Made by a program: the position numbers and the translations under genes
Notes under the pieces: generated by a model
Seen by the model: only the letters and a program-made list of their open reading frames with translations
Database searches by the model: none
Told to the model about the DNA's origin: nothing
From: Allokutzneria multivorans
GTDB taxonomy: Bacteria; Actinomycetota; Actinomycetes; Mycobacteriales; Pseudonocardiaceae
DNA: 64,000 nt
Direction: 5' to 3'
Assembly (NCBI RefSeq): GCF_039537405.1
Contig: NZ_BAABAL010000019.1
Coordinates: forward strand, 186,001-250,000
Shown here: piece by piece, positions 15,094 to 23,776 of the stretch
How the letters are laid out: the number at the start of each line of letters is the position of its first letter
How positions within the stretch are numbered: the stretch's first letter is position 1

Positions 15094-15627
15094 ATGAACG
15101 AAGCACGACTCGTGAGCGTGTCGAAGCGGATGTCCCGCCACCTCCGCCACGCCCCCGAGGAGATCGGGATCACCCTGGACGCGGCGGGCTGGGTGGCGGT
15201 CGCGGACCTCATCGCCGCACTGCGCATCACGCGCGCGGAACTGGAAACAGTGGTGGCGGGCAACGACAAACGGCGCTTCGCCTTCGACGAGACCGGCGAA
15301 CTGATCCGCGCCAGCCAAGGGCACAGCGTCGCCGTCGACCTCGGCCTTGAGGCAGCCGTCCCGCCCGCAACCCTCTATCACGGCACAGTCGAACGATTCC
15401 TGCCCGCGATCCTCAGCGAGGGACTGCGGCCGATGAAGCGCCACGCCGTGCACCTGTCGGCGGACGTCGAGACCGCGCACCGCGTCGGCAGCCGCCGGGG
15501 CTCCGCCACGATCTTGGTGATCGACGCGGCCGCGATGTCCGCCGACGGCCACACCTTCCACCGCAGCGCGAACGGCGTCTGGCTGACCTCAACCGTCCCG
15601 CCGCGCTACCTGACGCGGCGGGCGTAG
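15094..15627 (+). CDS. kptA: RNA 2'-phosphotransferase KptA/Tpt1
   Basis: 177 residues matching the Tpt1/KptA family, which transfers an RNA 2'-phosphate to NAD+, giving ADP-ribose cyclic phosphate. Family marks are SKRMSRHLRHAPEEIGI near the N-terminus, the central LYHGT, and HAVHLSADVETAHRVGSRRG with its conserved His and Arg. Bacteria lack the yeast-type tRNA splicing that generates the known substrate, so the cellular role is unclear. It stands alone, after a family A repeat and before a leftward small membrane-protein gene. Confidence 0.93.
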   Translation: MNEARLVSVSKRMSRHLRHAPEEIGITLDAAGWVAVADLIAALRITRAELETVVAGNDKRRFAFDETGELIRASQGHSVAVDLGLEAAVPPATLYHGTVERFLPAILSEGLRPMKRHAVHLSADVETAHRVGSRRGSATILVIDAAAMSADGHTFHRSANGVWLTSTVPPRYLTRRA

Positions 15628-15640
15628 TCGCCGGGCCGGG

Positions 15641-15799
15641 TCAGGTGGTGGAGATCCACCACGCCACGGCGCCCGCGCCCGCGAGGACGGCGCCGAAGAG
15701 CAACAGGATCGCGATGAGCTTCATCGACTTCCACAGCGTGTACGCGCCACCGATGAGGAAGCCAGCGAGGGCGAGCAGGGCGATGTACACGTAATCCAT
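15641..15799 (-). CDS. Small membrane protein, 52 residues
   Basis: ATG 15799 to TGA 15641 encodes 52 residues with two hydrophobic segments, YIALLALAGFLIGGAY and LIAILLLFGAVLAGAGAV, joined by a short basic loop (LWKSMK). Composition is that of a real membrane protein: strong GC3 and hydrophobic residues in the correct pattern. No function recognised. It is convergent with kptA (13-base gap). Confidence 0.65.
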   Translation of the reverse strand: MDYVYIALLALAGFLIGGAYTLWKSMKLIAILLLFGAVLAGAGAVAWWISTT

Positions 15800-15863
15800 G
15801 CGCGCAGGTTAGAGCACGACTCCGCGCGGCCGGGACACCGGTGACCTTCGTGGCCGCAGAAGG

Positions 15864-16235
15864 TCATCTCCCTTCGAACCTGTAGCTCTCCGTGTCGTTG
15901 TTGAAGCCGAGCCTGCTGAGTTCGGGGTACCACCCCGGGTTCAGCAACAGGCTCCTGCCCTGACAATTGTCGTCGGCGTAGAGCCGGACAGAGTGCCCGG
16001 TGTTGTTGCTGAGCGAGCTGATCTCGTTGTCACCGTTCCAGCCTGCGATTTCCTGACAGCCGGACACCGCCGCCGACTTCGCGTAGAGGGAGTCCGAATA
16101 CCAGTCGTCCTCCCACATGCACAGCTTGTAGCTGCAATCATCCGCGTTGGCCGAGGCAGGCGCGACGCCTGCCAGCATCGCACCCACGGCCACGAGCACC
16201 GCCACAACGGAACCGAGCACTGTTCGTAATCGCAT
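15864..16235 (-). CDS. Secreted peptidase-inhibitor family I36 / crystallin-like protein
   Basis: 123 residues. A signal peptide is clear (basic MRLRTVL, hydrophobic core, ASA-N cleavage near residue 30). The mature part of about 93 residues has four Cys and the repeated aromatic/Gly pattern of the I36 (Streptomyces metalloproteinase inhibitor) family with a beta-gamma-crystallin-like fold: CMWEDDWYSDSLY, NNTGHSVRLYADDNCQGRSLLLNPGW. The start is ATG 16235, with GGAGAG just upstream. Such proteins may inhibit secreted metalloproteases; activity here is inferred from family only. Confidence 0.78.
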   Translation of the reverse strand: MRLRTVLGSVVAVLVAVGAMLAGVAPASANADDCSYKLCMWEDDWYSDSLYAKSAAVSGCQEIAGWNGDNEISSLSNNTGHSVRLYADDNCQGRSLLLNPGWYPELSRLGFNNDTESYRFEGR

Positions 16236-16371
16236 GACTCTCCACAACCTCATCAACGGGACAGAAATCGCCCGCAGCGTAGGTTCGCGAAATGTGAAGC
16301 CTCATACGATTCAGTGACACGTGAATCGCGGAACGATCCCGGCAGCTGGAATCCAATCGATTTCGCGCAGG

Positions 16372-16971
16372 TCAGAGAACGCCCTTGGTGGACGGGATTC
16401 CGGTGACCCTGGGGTCGAGCTCGACGGCCGCGCGCAACGCTCGCGCGATGGCCTTGAACTGGGCCTCGGTGATGTGGTGCGGGTCCCGACCGTGGACCAC
16501 GCGCACGTGCAGGGCGATGCGCGCGTGGAAAGCCAGCGACTCGAACACGTGCCGGTTGAGCACGGCCGGGTAGTTGTTGCCGATGGTGTAGCCAGCCATG
16601 AGGTCGGGCTCGCCAACGTGCACGCAGTACGGCCGCCCGGAGACGTCCACGGCGGCGTGGGCCAGGGTCTCGTCCATCGGAATCCACGCGTCACCGAAGC
16701 GGCGGATGCCGGACGCGTCGCCGATGGCCTCGCGCAGGGCTTGGCCGAGCACGATCGCGGTGTCCTCGACGGTGTGGTGCGCGTCGATCTCCACGTCACC
16801 GGTGGCTCGCACGACGAGGTCGAAGGACGCGTGCGCGCCGAGCGCGGTCAGCATGTGGTCGAAGAACGGCACGCCGGTGCTGATGTCGACCTTGCCGGCG
16901 CCGTCGAGGTCGAGCTCGACGTGGATCGAGGACTCCTTGGTCGTGCGCTCGATCTTGGCGATCCGGTTCAC
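16372..16971 (-). CDS. hisB: Imidazoleglycerol-phosphate dehydratase
   Basis: 199-residue Mn-dependent dehydratase of histidine synthesis. Metal-binding His motifs are visible: FFDHMLTALGAHA, VEIDAHHTVEDTAI, and the later LHVRVVHGRDPHHITEAQFKA. It starts at GTG 16971, overlapping hisC stop (GTGA). It is the last gene of the hisD-hisC-hisB block; hisH would normally follow but lies 3.9 kb away. Confidence 0.97.
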   Translation of the reverse strand: MNRIAKIERTTKESSIHVELDLDGAGKVDISTGVPFFDHMLTALGAHASFDLVVRATGDVEIDAHHTVEDTAIVLGQALREAIGDASGIRRFGDAWIPMDETLAHAAVDVSGRPYCVHVGEPDLMAGYTIGNNYPAVLNRHVFESLAFHARIALHVRVVHGRDPHHITEAQFKAIARALRAAVELDPRVTGIPSTKGVL

Positions 16972-18086
16972 CGCTGCACCTCCGTTGCCACTTCCTTGCT
17001 CGCGGCCAGGAAGGCGTCGTTCTCGTCGGGGACCCCGATGGTCACCCGCAGGTGGCCCGCGATGCCGATGTCCCTGATCAGCACTCCACGGTCCAAATAG
17101 GACTTCCAGACAGCCGCCGCGTCCTCGAACTGTCCAAAAAGGACGAAGTTCGCGTCGCTCGGCACCACGGCGAAACCCATGCCGCCCAAGGCCTCCACGA
17201 CGCGGTCGCGTTCGGCGGCCAACAGCGCGACCGAGCCGAGCGTGGCGTCCGCGTGCCGCAGCGAAGCCAGGGCGGCGGCCTGTGTCAGCGCGGACAGGTG
17301 GTACGGCAGCCGCACGAGCTGGAGCGCGTCGACCACGGCGGGCGCGGCGGCGAGGTAGCCGAGCCGACCACCGGCGAACGCGAACGCCTTGCTCATGGTG
17401 CGCGAGACGATCAGCCTGCCGCCGCACTCGCCGATCAGCGAGACAGCACTGGGCTGCGCGGAGAACTCCGCGTACGCCTCGTCCACCACGACCATGCCCG
17501 GAGCCGCCGCGACGAGCCTGCGCAGGTCCTCGGCGGGGATCGACTGGCCGGTCGGATTGTTGGGACTGGTCAGGAAAACGACGTCGGGCTGCCGCTCAGT
17601 GATCAGAGCGACTGCCGCGTCGGCGTCGAGCGAGAAGTCAGCGCGGCGCGGCGCGGACAGCCACTCGGTGCGCGTGCCCGCCGCGATGATCGGGTGCATC
17701 GAGTACGACGGCTCGAAGCCGACCGCGACGCGGCCCGGACCGCCGAACGCCTGGAGGACCTGTTGCAGGATCTCGTTGGAACCGTTGGCGGCCCACAGGT
17801 TCTCCGTGGCGAGCGCGACGCCGGTCGCGCGCGTCAGGTACTCCGCCAGCGCGGTGCGCAGCTCGACGGCGTCCCGGTCGGGGTAGCGGTGCAGCCGCTC
17901 AGCCGCATCGCGCGTCGCCGCGGCCACGTCGGCGACGAGGGCCGGAGGCGGCGGGTACGGGTTTTCGTTGGTGTTGAGCCGAACCGCGACGTCCAGCTGC
18001 GGTGCCCCGTACGGCGAGCGCCCGCGCAGGTCCTCGCGCAGCGGCAGCCCGTCGAGAGAAAAATCGGAACCCAAGGGCAGTGTCAT
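16968..18086 (-). CDS. hisC: Histidinol-phosphate aminotransferase
   Basis: 372-residue fold-type I PLP aminotransferase. Motifs: LNTNENPYPPP near the N-terminus, SPNNPTGQ, VVDEAYAEF, and the PLP-lysine region SRTMSKAFAFAGGRLGY. The ATG at 18086 has GGAGG 5 bases upstream. It converts imidazole acetol phosphate to histidinol phosphate and lies between hisD and hisB in one transcription unit. Confidence 0.97.
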   Translation of the reverse strand: MTLPLGSDFSLDGLPLREDLRGRSPYGAPQLDVAVRLNTNENPYPPPPALVADVAAATRDAAERLHRYPDRDAVELRTALAEYLTRATGVALATENLWAANGSNEILQQVLQAFGGPGRVAVGFEPSYSMHPIIAAGTRTEWLSAPRRADFSLDADAAVALITERQPDVVFLTSPNNPTGQSIPAEDLRRLVAAAPGMVVVDEAYAEFSAQPSAVSLIGECGGRLIVSRTMSKAFAFAGGRLGYLAAAPAVVDALQLVRLPYHLSALTQAAALASLRHADATLGSVALLAAERDRVVEALGGMGFAVVPSDANFVLFGQFEDAAAVWKSYLDRGVLIRDIGIAGHLRVTIGVPDENDAFLAASKEVATEVQR

Positions 18087-18117
18087 GACGCCTCCGCGGA
18101 GAAAAGTACGTCGGCGT

Positions 18118-19440
18118 TCATGCGCCACCACCGAAGCGCGCGGTGACCGCCTGGCCGTGCGCGGGCAGGTCCTCGGCGTTAGCCAGGGCCACCACCTGGG
18201 AAGCCACCTCCGCCAGCGCCTCGCGGGTGTACTCGACGACGTGGACGCCGCGCAGGAAGGTCTGCACACTCAGCCCGGAGGAGTGCCGCGCGCAGCCGCC
18301 GGTGGGCAGCACGTGGTTCGAGCCGGCGCAGTAGTCGCCGAGCGAGACCGGCGAGTACGGGCCGACGAAGATCGCCCCGGCGGAGCGGACGCGCGCGGCC
18401 ACCTCGGCGGCGTTCACCGTCTGGATCTCCAGGTGCTCGGCGGCGTAGGTGTCGACGACCCGCAGCCCTTCGTCCACAGTGGACACCAGCATGCAGCCGG
18501 ACTGCCTGCCGCCCAACGCCGTCCGCACGCGCTCGGAGTGCTTGGTCGCGGCGACCTGGGCGAGCAGCTGCGCGTCGACGGCGTCGGCCAGCTCCTCGGA
18601 GGTCGTCACCAGCACGCTGGCGGCCTGCGGGTCGTGCTCGGCCTGGCTGATCAGGTCGGCGGCCACGTGCACCGGATCGGCGGTGTGGTCGGCCAGGATC
18701 GCGATCTCGGTCGGACCCGCCTCGGAGTCGATACCGATCAGCCCGCGCAACAGTCGCTTGGCGGCGGTCAGGTAGATGTTGCCCGGCCCGGTGACCGTGT
18801 CCACCGGCTCCAGAGCTCCGCCGTCGGTGTCCACGCCGCCGTAGGCCAGCAGCGCGACAGCCTGCGCGCCGCCGACCGCCCACACCTCGGTGACGTCGAG
18901 CAGCGCGCACGCGGCGAGCACGGTCGGGTGCGGCAGCCCGTCGAACGCGGCCTGCGGCGGCGAGCACACGACGAGCGACTCAACGCCCGCCACCTGTGCG
19001 GGCACCACGTTCATCACCACGGAGGACGGGTAGACCGCGAGGCCGCCGGGCGCGTAGAGACCGACGCGGGCGACAGGCACCCAGCGCTCGGTGACGGTGC
19101 CACCAGGCACGACGCGGGTGGTGGTGTCGGTGCGGCGCTGGTCGGCGTGCACCACGCGGGCGCGGGCGATGGAGGTCTCCAGCGCCTCGCGCACTGCCGG
19201 GTCCAGCTCGTCCAGGGCGCGCTTCAGCTCGGCCTCGGGCACGCGCACGCGCGCGGGGCGGACCTTGTCGAAGCGCTCGGCGAACTCCAGCACGGCCTCG
19301 ACACCGCGTTCGCGGACCGCGTCCACCACTGGCCGGACCTGATGCAGCACGGCGTCCACGTCGACCTCGGCGCGCGGAAGGGATGCGCGCAGCTCGGCGG
19401 CGGACGGAACGCGACCACGGAGGTCGATGCGGCTCAGCAT
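18118..19440 (-). CDS. hisD: Histidinol dehydrogenase
   Basis: 440-residue Zn-dependent, NAD-linked enzyme for the last two steps of histidine synthesis. It shows GLYAPGGLAVYPSSVVMN, GGAQAVALLAYG, DTVTGPGNIYLTAAKR, IDSEAGPTEI, AEHDPQAASVLVT and the Gly-His motif near LPTGGCARHSSGLSV. The start is ATG 19440 (MLSRIDLRG); an earlier in-frame start at 19512 adds unrelated residues. First gene of the hisDCB block; its promoter should lie in the 232-base gap shared with the divergent carboxypeptidase gene. Confidence 0.97.
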   Translation of the reverse strand: MLSRIDLRGRVPSAAELRASLPRAEVDVDAVLHQVRPVVDAVRERGVEAVLEFAERFDKVRPARVRVPEAELKRALDELDPAVREALETSIARARVVHADQRRTDTTTRVVPGGTVTERWVPVARVGLYAPGGLAVYPSSVVMNVVPAQVAGVESLVVCSPPQAAFDGLPHPTVLAACALLDVTEVWAVGGAQAVALLAYGGVDTDGGALEPVDTVTGPGNIYLTAAKRLLRGLIGIDSEAGPTEIAILADHTADPVHVAADLISQAEHDPQAASVLVTTSEELADAVDAQLLAQVAATKHSERVRTALGGRQSGCMLVSTVDEGLRVVDTYAAEHLEIQTVNAAEVAARVRSAGAIFVGPYSPVSLGDYCAGSNHVLPTGGCARHSSGLSVQTFLRGVHVVEYTREALAEVASQVVALANAEDLPAHGQAVTARFGGGA

Positions 19441-19672
19441 GGAGGAGCAGTCCTCGGTCTCTCGGAAGGGGACGGAAAGTTTGTGCTGGTCCCAGGGTAG
19501 GCGGTAGCCCACTCGGAGCAGAACCGAGTTCGGTGTGCGCTACGTCAACCTGGCCACACGAACGGGTTACAGCCCAGAGCACCCCTCCATGCCTCCGAAG
19601 TTATGTCTTGTCGACGCTCCGTGAGCTGGGCCACGCTGCACTGATCACACTCCGTCAACGTTCGGAGGCACG

Positions 19673-20971
19673 ATGTTGACAAGGACCAAGCGGGCCCTGC
19701 TCGCGGTGGCTCTCGGCGCCTGCGCGGCGCTGGTCGCCTCGATCCCCGCTACCGCCACGGCGACCCCCGCGGCGGCGGCCCTGCAAGACCAGAACAACCA
19801 GACCGAAGACCGTGCGGTGTACCAGGTGCGCGGCACGGCGACGGTCGAACAGCGCACGGCGGTGGCGAACACGGGGATCGACGTCCTCGGCTTCGACGGC
19901 GCCGCGATGACCGTGATCGGCACCCCTGCCGAGATCGCGGCCCTGCGCGCCAAGGGCTTCCAGGTCGACCTGCACTCGCAGCTGCCCAAGCTCGACGAGG
20001 GCCCCGGGGTCCGCGACTTCCCGTCCGGCTACGCGGGCTACCACAACCTGGCCGAGCTGAACGCGGAGCTGAACAAGACGGTCGCGAACTTCCCGGCGCT
20101 GGCCAAGCTCTCCAGCATCGGCAAGAGCCACGAGGGCCGCGACCTCAACGTCATCAAGATCAGCGACAACGTCGGCACCGACGAGAACGAGCCGGAGGTG
20201 CTGTTCACCTGCGGGCAGCACGCGCGCGAGCACCTGACGATCGAGATGTGCCTGCGCATCGCGCAGCGCCTGACCTCCACCTACGCCAGCGACCCGGCGG
20301 TGAAGCGCTACGTCGACTCGCGGGAGATCTGGCTGGTGCCCAACGTCAACCCGGACGGCTCGGAGTACGACATCGCCAGCGGCCAGTTCCGCAGCTGGCG
20401 CAAGAACCGCCAGGGCGCGGGCACCGACCTCAACCGCAACTGGGACTTCAAGTGGGGCTGCTGCGGTGGTTCCTCGGGCAGCACGGGCAGTGAGACCTAC
20501 CGCGGCCCGTCGCCGTTCTCCGCGCCGGAGACCCAGCGCGTGCGCGACTTCGTGAACTCGCGCGTGGTGGGCGGCAAGCAGCAGATCACCGCGCACATCG
20601 ACTGGCACACCTACTCGGAGCTGGTGTTGTGGCCCTTCGGCTACACCACGGCCGACACGGCTCCGGGGCTGGACGCCGACCAGGCGCGGACCTTCTCCAC
20701 GCTGGGCCGCCAGATGGCCCAGACCAACGGCTACACCCCGCAGCAGAGCAGTGACCTCTACATCACCGACGGTGGCATCAACGACTGGATGTGGGGTGTG
20801 CACAAGATCTGGAGCTACACCTTCGAGATGTACCCGAAGGACTTCTGGGGCGGCGGCTTCTACCCCAGGGACTCCGTGATCCAGCGCGAGACCACGCGCA
20901 ACGACAAAGCAGTCGATCTGCTCTTGGAATATGCCGACTGCGTGCCCAGAGTGATCGGTAAGACCTGCTAG
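19673..20971 (+). CDS. Secreted zinc carboxypeptidase, M14 family (tandem copy 1)
   Basis: 432 residues. A signal peptide of about 36 residues (basic start, Ala-rich core) leads to a propeptide-like domain of about 75 residues with a VLGFDGAAMTVIGTP pattern. The M14 catalytic domain follows: HxxE zinc ligands in CGQHAREHLTIEM, the third zinc His in HIDWHTYSE, and the C-terminal catalytic Glu region SYTFEMYP. The GTDLNRNW motif matches carboxypeptidase T-like enzymes. It probably trims C-terminal residues of peptides outside the cell. First of three tandem paralogues; copies share long identical stretches such as FVNSRVVGGKQQIT. Confidence 0.95.
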   Translation: MLTRTKRALLAVALGACAALVASIPATATATPAAAALQDQNNQTEDRAVYQVRGTATVEQRTAVANTGIDVLGFDGAAMTVIGTPAEIAALRAKGFQVDLHSQLPKLDEGPGVRDFPSGYAGYHNLAELNAELNKTVANFPALAKLSSIGKSHEGRDLNVIKISDNVGTDENEPEVLFTCGQHAREHLTIEMCLRIAQRLTSTYASDPAVKRYVDSREIWLVPNVNPDGSEYDIASGQFRSWRKNRQGAGTDLNRNWDFKWGCCGGSSGSTGSETYRGPSPFSAPETQRVRDFVNSRVVGGKQQITAHIDWHTYSELVLWPFGYTTADTAPGLDADQARTFSTLGRQMAQTNGYTPQQSSDLYITDGGINDWMWGVHKIWSYTFEMYPKDFWGGGFYPRDSVIQRETTRNDKAVDLLLEYADCVPRVIGKTC

Positions 20972-20988
20972 GTCTTCATGTTCTTCCA

Positions 20989-21022
20989 GGGGTGCTCCCA
21001 CCAGCGCGGGTGGGAGCACCCC
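20989..21022 (+). terminator. Hairpin between carboxypeptidase copies 1 and 2
   Basis: A perfect 14-base stem (GGGGTGCTCCCACC and its complement at 21009-21022) with a 6-base loop, 18 bases after the first carboxypeptidase stop. No U-run. It probably ends or attenuates the first transcript. Confidence 0.55.
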
Positions 21023-21051
21023 CGCCCCTGTGAACGCACCTGGAGGACCCT

Positions 21052-22335
21052 ATGGCCACCCGACTCGGCCTCAGAGCCGTCGCGGTCGGCGCCTGCCTCG
21101 CCGTGATCGTGCCGACCTACGGCCTGGCGAACATGCCCGAGGCGGAGACGGTCTACACCGTCGACGGCGTCTCGGGCACCGACGCGCGCACGGAGGTCGT
21201 CTCCTCCGGCGCGGACGTGCTCGGCGTCGACCACGCCGAGATGACCGTCTCCGCCCTGCCCGGCGAAGCGAAGGCGTTGCGCGACAAGGGTTTCAAACTC
21301 ACTGCGGTGGGTGACCGCGCGCGCCAGCTCGCCGAGCGCAGCGGCCCGGACGTCGTCGCGAGGGACTTCCCGCCCGCCGACGCGGGCTACCACAACTACA
21401 CCGAGCTGACCGAGGCGCTGCGCAAGACCGAGCGCGACTTCCCCAACCTGGCCAAGCTCTCCAGCGTCGGGAAGAGCCACGAGGGCCGTGACGTCTGGCT
21501 GATGAAGCTCAGCAACAACGTCGGCACGGACGAGAACGAGCCGGAAACGATCTTCACCTGCAACCAGCACGCGCGCGAGCACCTGTCAGCGGAGATGTGC
21601 CTGCGCCGCGTCGTGCAGCGCTTCACCTCCGGCTACGCCACCGACCCGGCTGTCAAGAAGTTCATGGACAGCAGGGAGATCTGGGTGCTGCCGATGGTGA
21701 ACCCGGACGGCATCGAGTACGACGTGGCAACCGGTACCTACAAGAGCTGGCGGCTCAACCGGCAGCCGAACGCGGGCAGCACCCGGATCGGCACCGACCT
21801 GAACCGCAACTGGGGCCACAAGTGGGGCTGCTGCGGCGGTTCCTCGTCCTCACCGGGCAGTGAGACCTACCGGGGCGCGAACCCGTTCTCCGCGCCGGAG
21901 ACCAAGGTGGTCAGCGACTTCGTGAACTCGCGGGTGGTCGGTGGCAGGCAGCAGATCACCACGCACATCGACTTCCACACCTACGGCGAGCTGGTGATGT
22001 GGCCCTACGGCTACACCAAGGACGACACCACGCCCGACCTGAACTCCGAGCACCTGCGCGCCTTCAAGGAGCTCGGCACGCAGATGGCCACCAGCAACCG
22101 CTACAAGCCCCAGCAGGCCAGCGACCTCTACATCACCGACGGCGGTGTGCGGGACTGGATGTGGGGCCAGCACAGGATCTGGAGCTACACCTTCGAGATG
22201 TTCGGCGGGCAGTACGGCTTCTACCCGCCCGATGAGGTGATCGACCGCGAGACGAGTCGCAACGACAAGGCGGTCGACCTCATGCTGACCTACGCCGACT
22301 GCGTTCCCCGCGTCGTCGGGGGCAGCTGCGGCTGA
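21052..22335 (+). CDS. Secreted zinc carboxypeptidase, M14 family (tandem copy 2)
   Basis: 427 residues, paralogue of its neighbours: short signal peptide, pro-region (DVLGVDHAEMTVSALPGEAKALR), then zinc ligands in CNQHAREHLSAEM and HIDFHTYGEL, GTDLNRNWGHKWGCCGG and YTFEMFG. It differs most in an insertion in the RLNRQPNAGSTRIG loop and in the metal-motif context, so its substrate preference may differ. The ATG at 21052 follows GGAGG. Confidence 0.95.
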   Translation: MATRLGLRAVAVGACLAVIVPTYGLANMPEAETVYTVDGVSGTDARTEVVSSGADVLGVDHAEMTVSALPGEAKALRDKGFKLTAVGDRARQLAERSGPDVVARDFPPADAGYHNYTELTEALRKTERDFPNLAKLSSVGKSHEGRDVWLMKLSNNVGTDENEPETIFTCNQHAREHLSAEMCLRRVVQRFTSGYATDPAVKKFMDSREIWVLPMVNPDGIEYDVATGTYKSWRLNRQPNAGSTRIGTDLNRNWGHKWGCCGGSSSSPGSETYRGANPFSAPETKVVSDFVNSRVVGGRQQITTHIDFHTYGELVMWPYGYTKDDTTPDLNSEHLRAFKELGTQMATSNRYKPQQASDLYITDGGVRDWMWGQHRIWSYTFEMFGGQYGFYPPDEVIDRETSRNDKAVDLMLTYADCVPRVVGGSCG

Positions 22336-22346
22336 TCTTCGGGACA

Positions 22347-22376
22347 GGTAGGGCGTTCCGTCCGGTTCGCCCTACC
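22347..22376 (+). terminator. Hairpin between carboxypeptidase copies 2 and 3
   Basis: A perfect 9-base stem, GGTAGGGCG / CGCCCTACC, with a 12-base loop, 11 bases after the second carboxypeptidase stop. Each of the three copies is followed by its own stem-loop. Confidence 0.5.
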
Positions 22377-22446
22377 AACGTCTCTTGCCGCGACGCCCAG
22401 CGAGGCCCCACGCTCCGATCAACCCTGCTCTCCTCGGAGGTACACC

Positions 22447-23709
22447 ATGCGCAAGCGTCGCGGCCTGTTGGTGGCGATCTGTATGGCACTGCTGCTCCCC
22501 GGCGCGGTCGGCGCCGGCGCGGCCCCACCCGAGTCCTCCGGCGTCTACGACGTCACCGCCAAGACCGTCGAGCTGCGCACCGACGTCGCGTCGACGGGCG
22601 TGGACGTCTACTCCGTGCACGGCGACCGGATGACCGTCGCCGCCACCAAGGCGCAGGCGAAGGTGTTGCGCGACAAGGGCTTCGCCGTCACCTACCAGGG
22701 TGACGTGCAGGAGCAGCTGGCCGGGCTCACCTCCGGTCCGAGCGCGCGGGACTTCCCCTCCGGTTACGCGGGCTACCACAACTACGCGGAGATGACCGAC
22801 GAGCTGCGCAAGGCCGCCGCGGACTTCCCGAACATCGCCAAGGTCTCCAGCATCGGCAAGAGCCACGAGGGCCGCGACATCTGGATGCTGAAGATCAGCG
22901 ACAACGTGAACTCCGACGAGAACGAGCCCGAGGTCCTGTTCAACTGCAACATCCACGCCCGCGAGCACCTGACCGTGGAGATGTGCCTGCGCATCGCCAA
23001 GCGCTTCACCACCGGCTACGCGAGCAACTCCGCGATCAAGGGCGTCGTGGACTCGCGCGAGATCCTGATCGTGCCGAGCGTGAACCCCGACGGCGCCGAG
23101 TACGACATCGCCACCGGGCAGTTCCGCAGCTGGCGCAAGAACCGGCAGGCCCCCAGCGGCACCGACATCAACCGCAACTTCGGCTACAAGTGGGGCTGCT
23201 GCGGCGGTTCCTCCGGCAGCACGGGCAGCGAGACCTACCGCGGCCCCTCGGCCTTCTCCACTCCTGAGGCGCAGCGCATCCGCGACTTCGTGAACTCGCG
23301 CGTGGTCGGCGGCAAGCAGCAGATCACCGCGAACATCGACTTCCACACCTACTCGGAGCTGGTGCTGTGGCCCTTCGGATACACCCAGGACGACACCGCG
23401 CCGGGCCTGAACGCCGACGAGGCCAAGGCGTTCTCCACGCTGGGCAGGCAGATGGCGCAGACCAACGGCTACACGCCCCAGCAGGGCAGCGACCTCTACG
23501 TGACCGACGGCGACATCACCGACTGGATGTGGGGCCAGCACAAGATCTGGACCTACACCTTCGAGATGTACCCGAGCGGGGGCGGCGCGGGCGGCTTCTA
23601 CCCGCGTGACACGGTCATCGAGCGGGAGACGGCCCGCAACGACAAGGCCGTCGACCTGCTGCTGTCCTACGCGGACTGCGTTCCCCGGGTCATCGGCAAA
23701 ACCTGCTGA
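22447..23709 (+). CDS. Secreted zinc carboxypeptidase, M14 family (tandem copy 3)
   Basis: 420 residues. Signal peptide (MRKRRGLLVAICMALLLPGAVGAGA), pro-region, then the M14 domain with CNIHAREHLTVEM, HIDFHTYSEL, GTDINRNFGYKWGCCGG and YTFEMYPS. It is closest to copy 1 (shared PSGYAGYHN, LRIAKR/LRIAQR and C-terminal CVPRVIGKTC). A strong ribosome site (CTCGGAGG) precedes ATG 22447. It ends before a very strong terminator. Confidence 0.95.
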   Translation: MRKRRGLLVAICMALLLPGAVGAGAAPPESSGVYDVTAKTVELRTDVASTGVDVYSVHGDRMTVAATKAQAKVLRDKGFAVTYQGDVQEQLAGLTSGPSARDFPSGYAGYHNYAEMTDELRKAAADFPNIAKVSSIGKSHEGRDIWMLKISDNVNSDENEPEVLFNCNIHAREHLTVEMCLRIAKRFTTGYASNSAIKGVVDSREILIVPSVNPDGAEYDIATGQFRSWRKNRQAPSGTDINRNFGYKWGCCGGSSGSTGSETYRGPSAFSTPEAQRIRDFVNSRVVGGKQQITANIDFHTYSELVLWPFGYTQDDTAPGLNADEAKAFSTLGRQMAQTNGYTPQQGSDLYVTDGDITDWMWGQHKIWTYTFEMYPSGGGAGGFYPRDTVIERETARNDKAVDLLLSYADCVPRVIGKTC

Positions 23710-23721
23710 TCTCACTGTGAC

Positions 23722-23755
23722 GAAGGCCGCCTCCCCATTTCGGGAGGCGGCCTTC
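23722..23755 (+). terminator. Strong terminator after the carboxypeptidase cluster
   Basis: A perfect 14-base GC-rich stem (GAAGGCCGCCTCCC / GGGAGGCGGCCTTC) with a 6-base loop, followed by TCTTTT. It lies between the last carboxypeptidase and the convergent array of small secreted proteins, so it may work in both directions. Confidence 0.8.
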
Positions 23756-23776
23756 TCTTTTCGGTCCAGAACGAAA

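Noticed and set aside
17968..19500. 510-codon rightward frame opposite hisC/hisD
   Set aside because: Antisense to hisD with no motifs; composition is typical of a third-position shadow frame.
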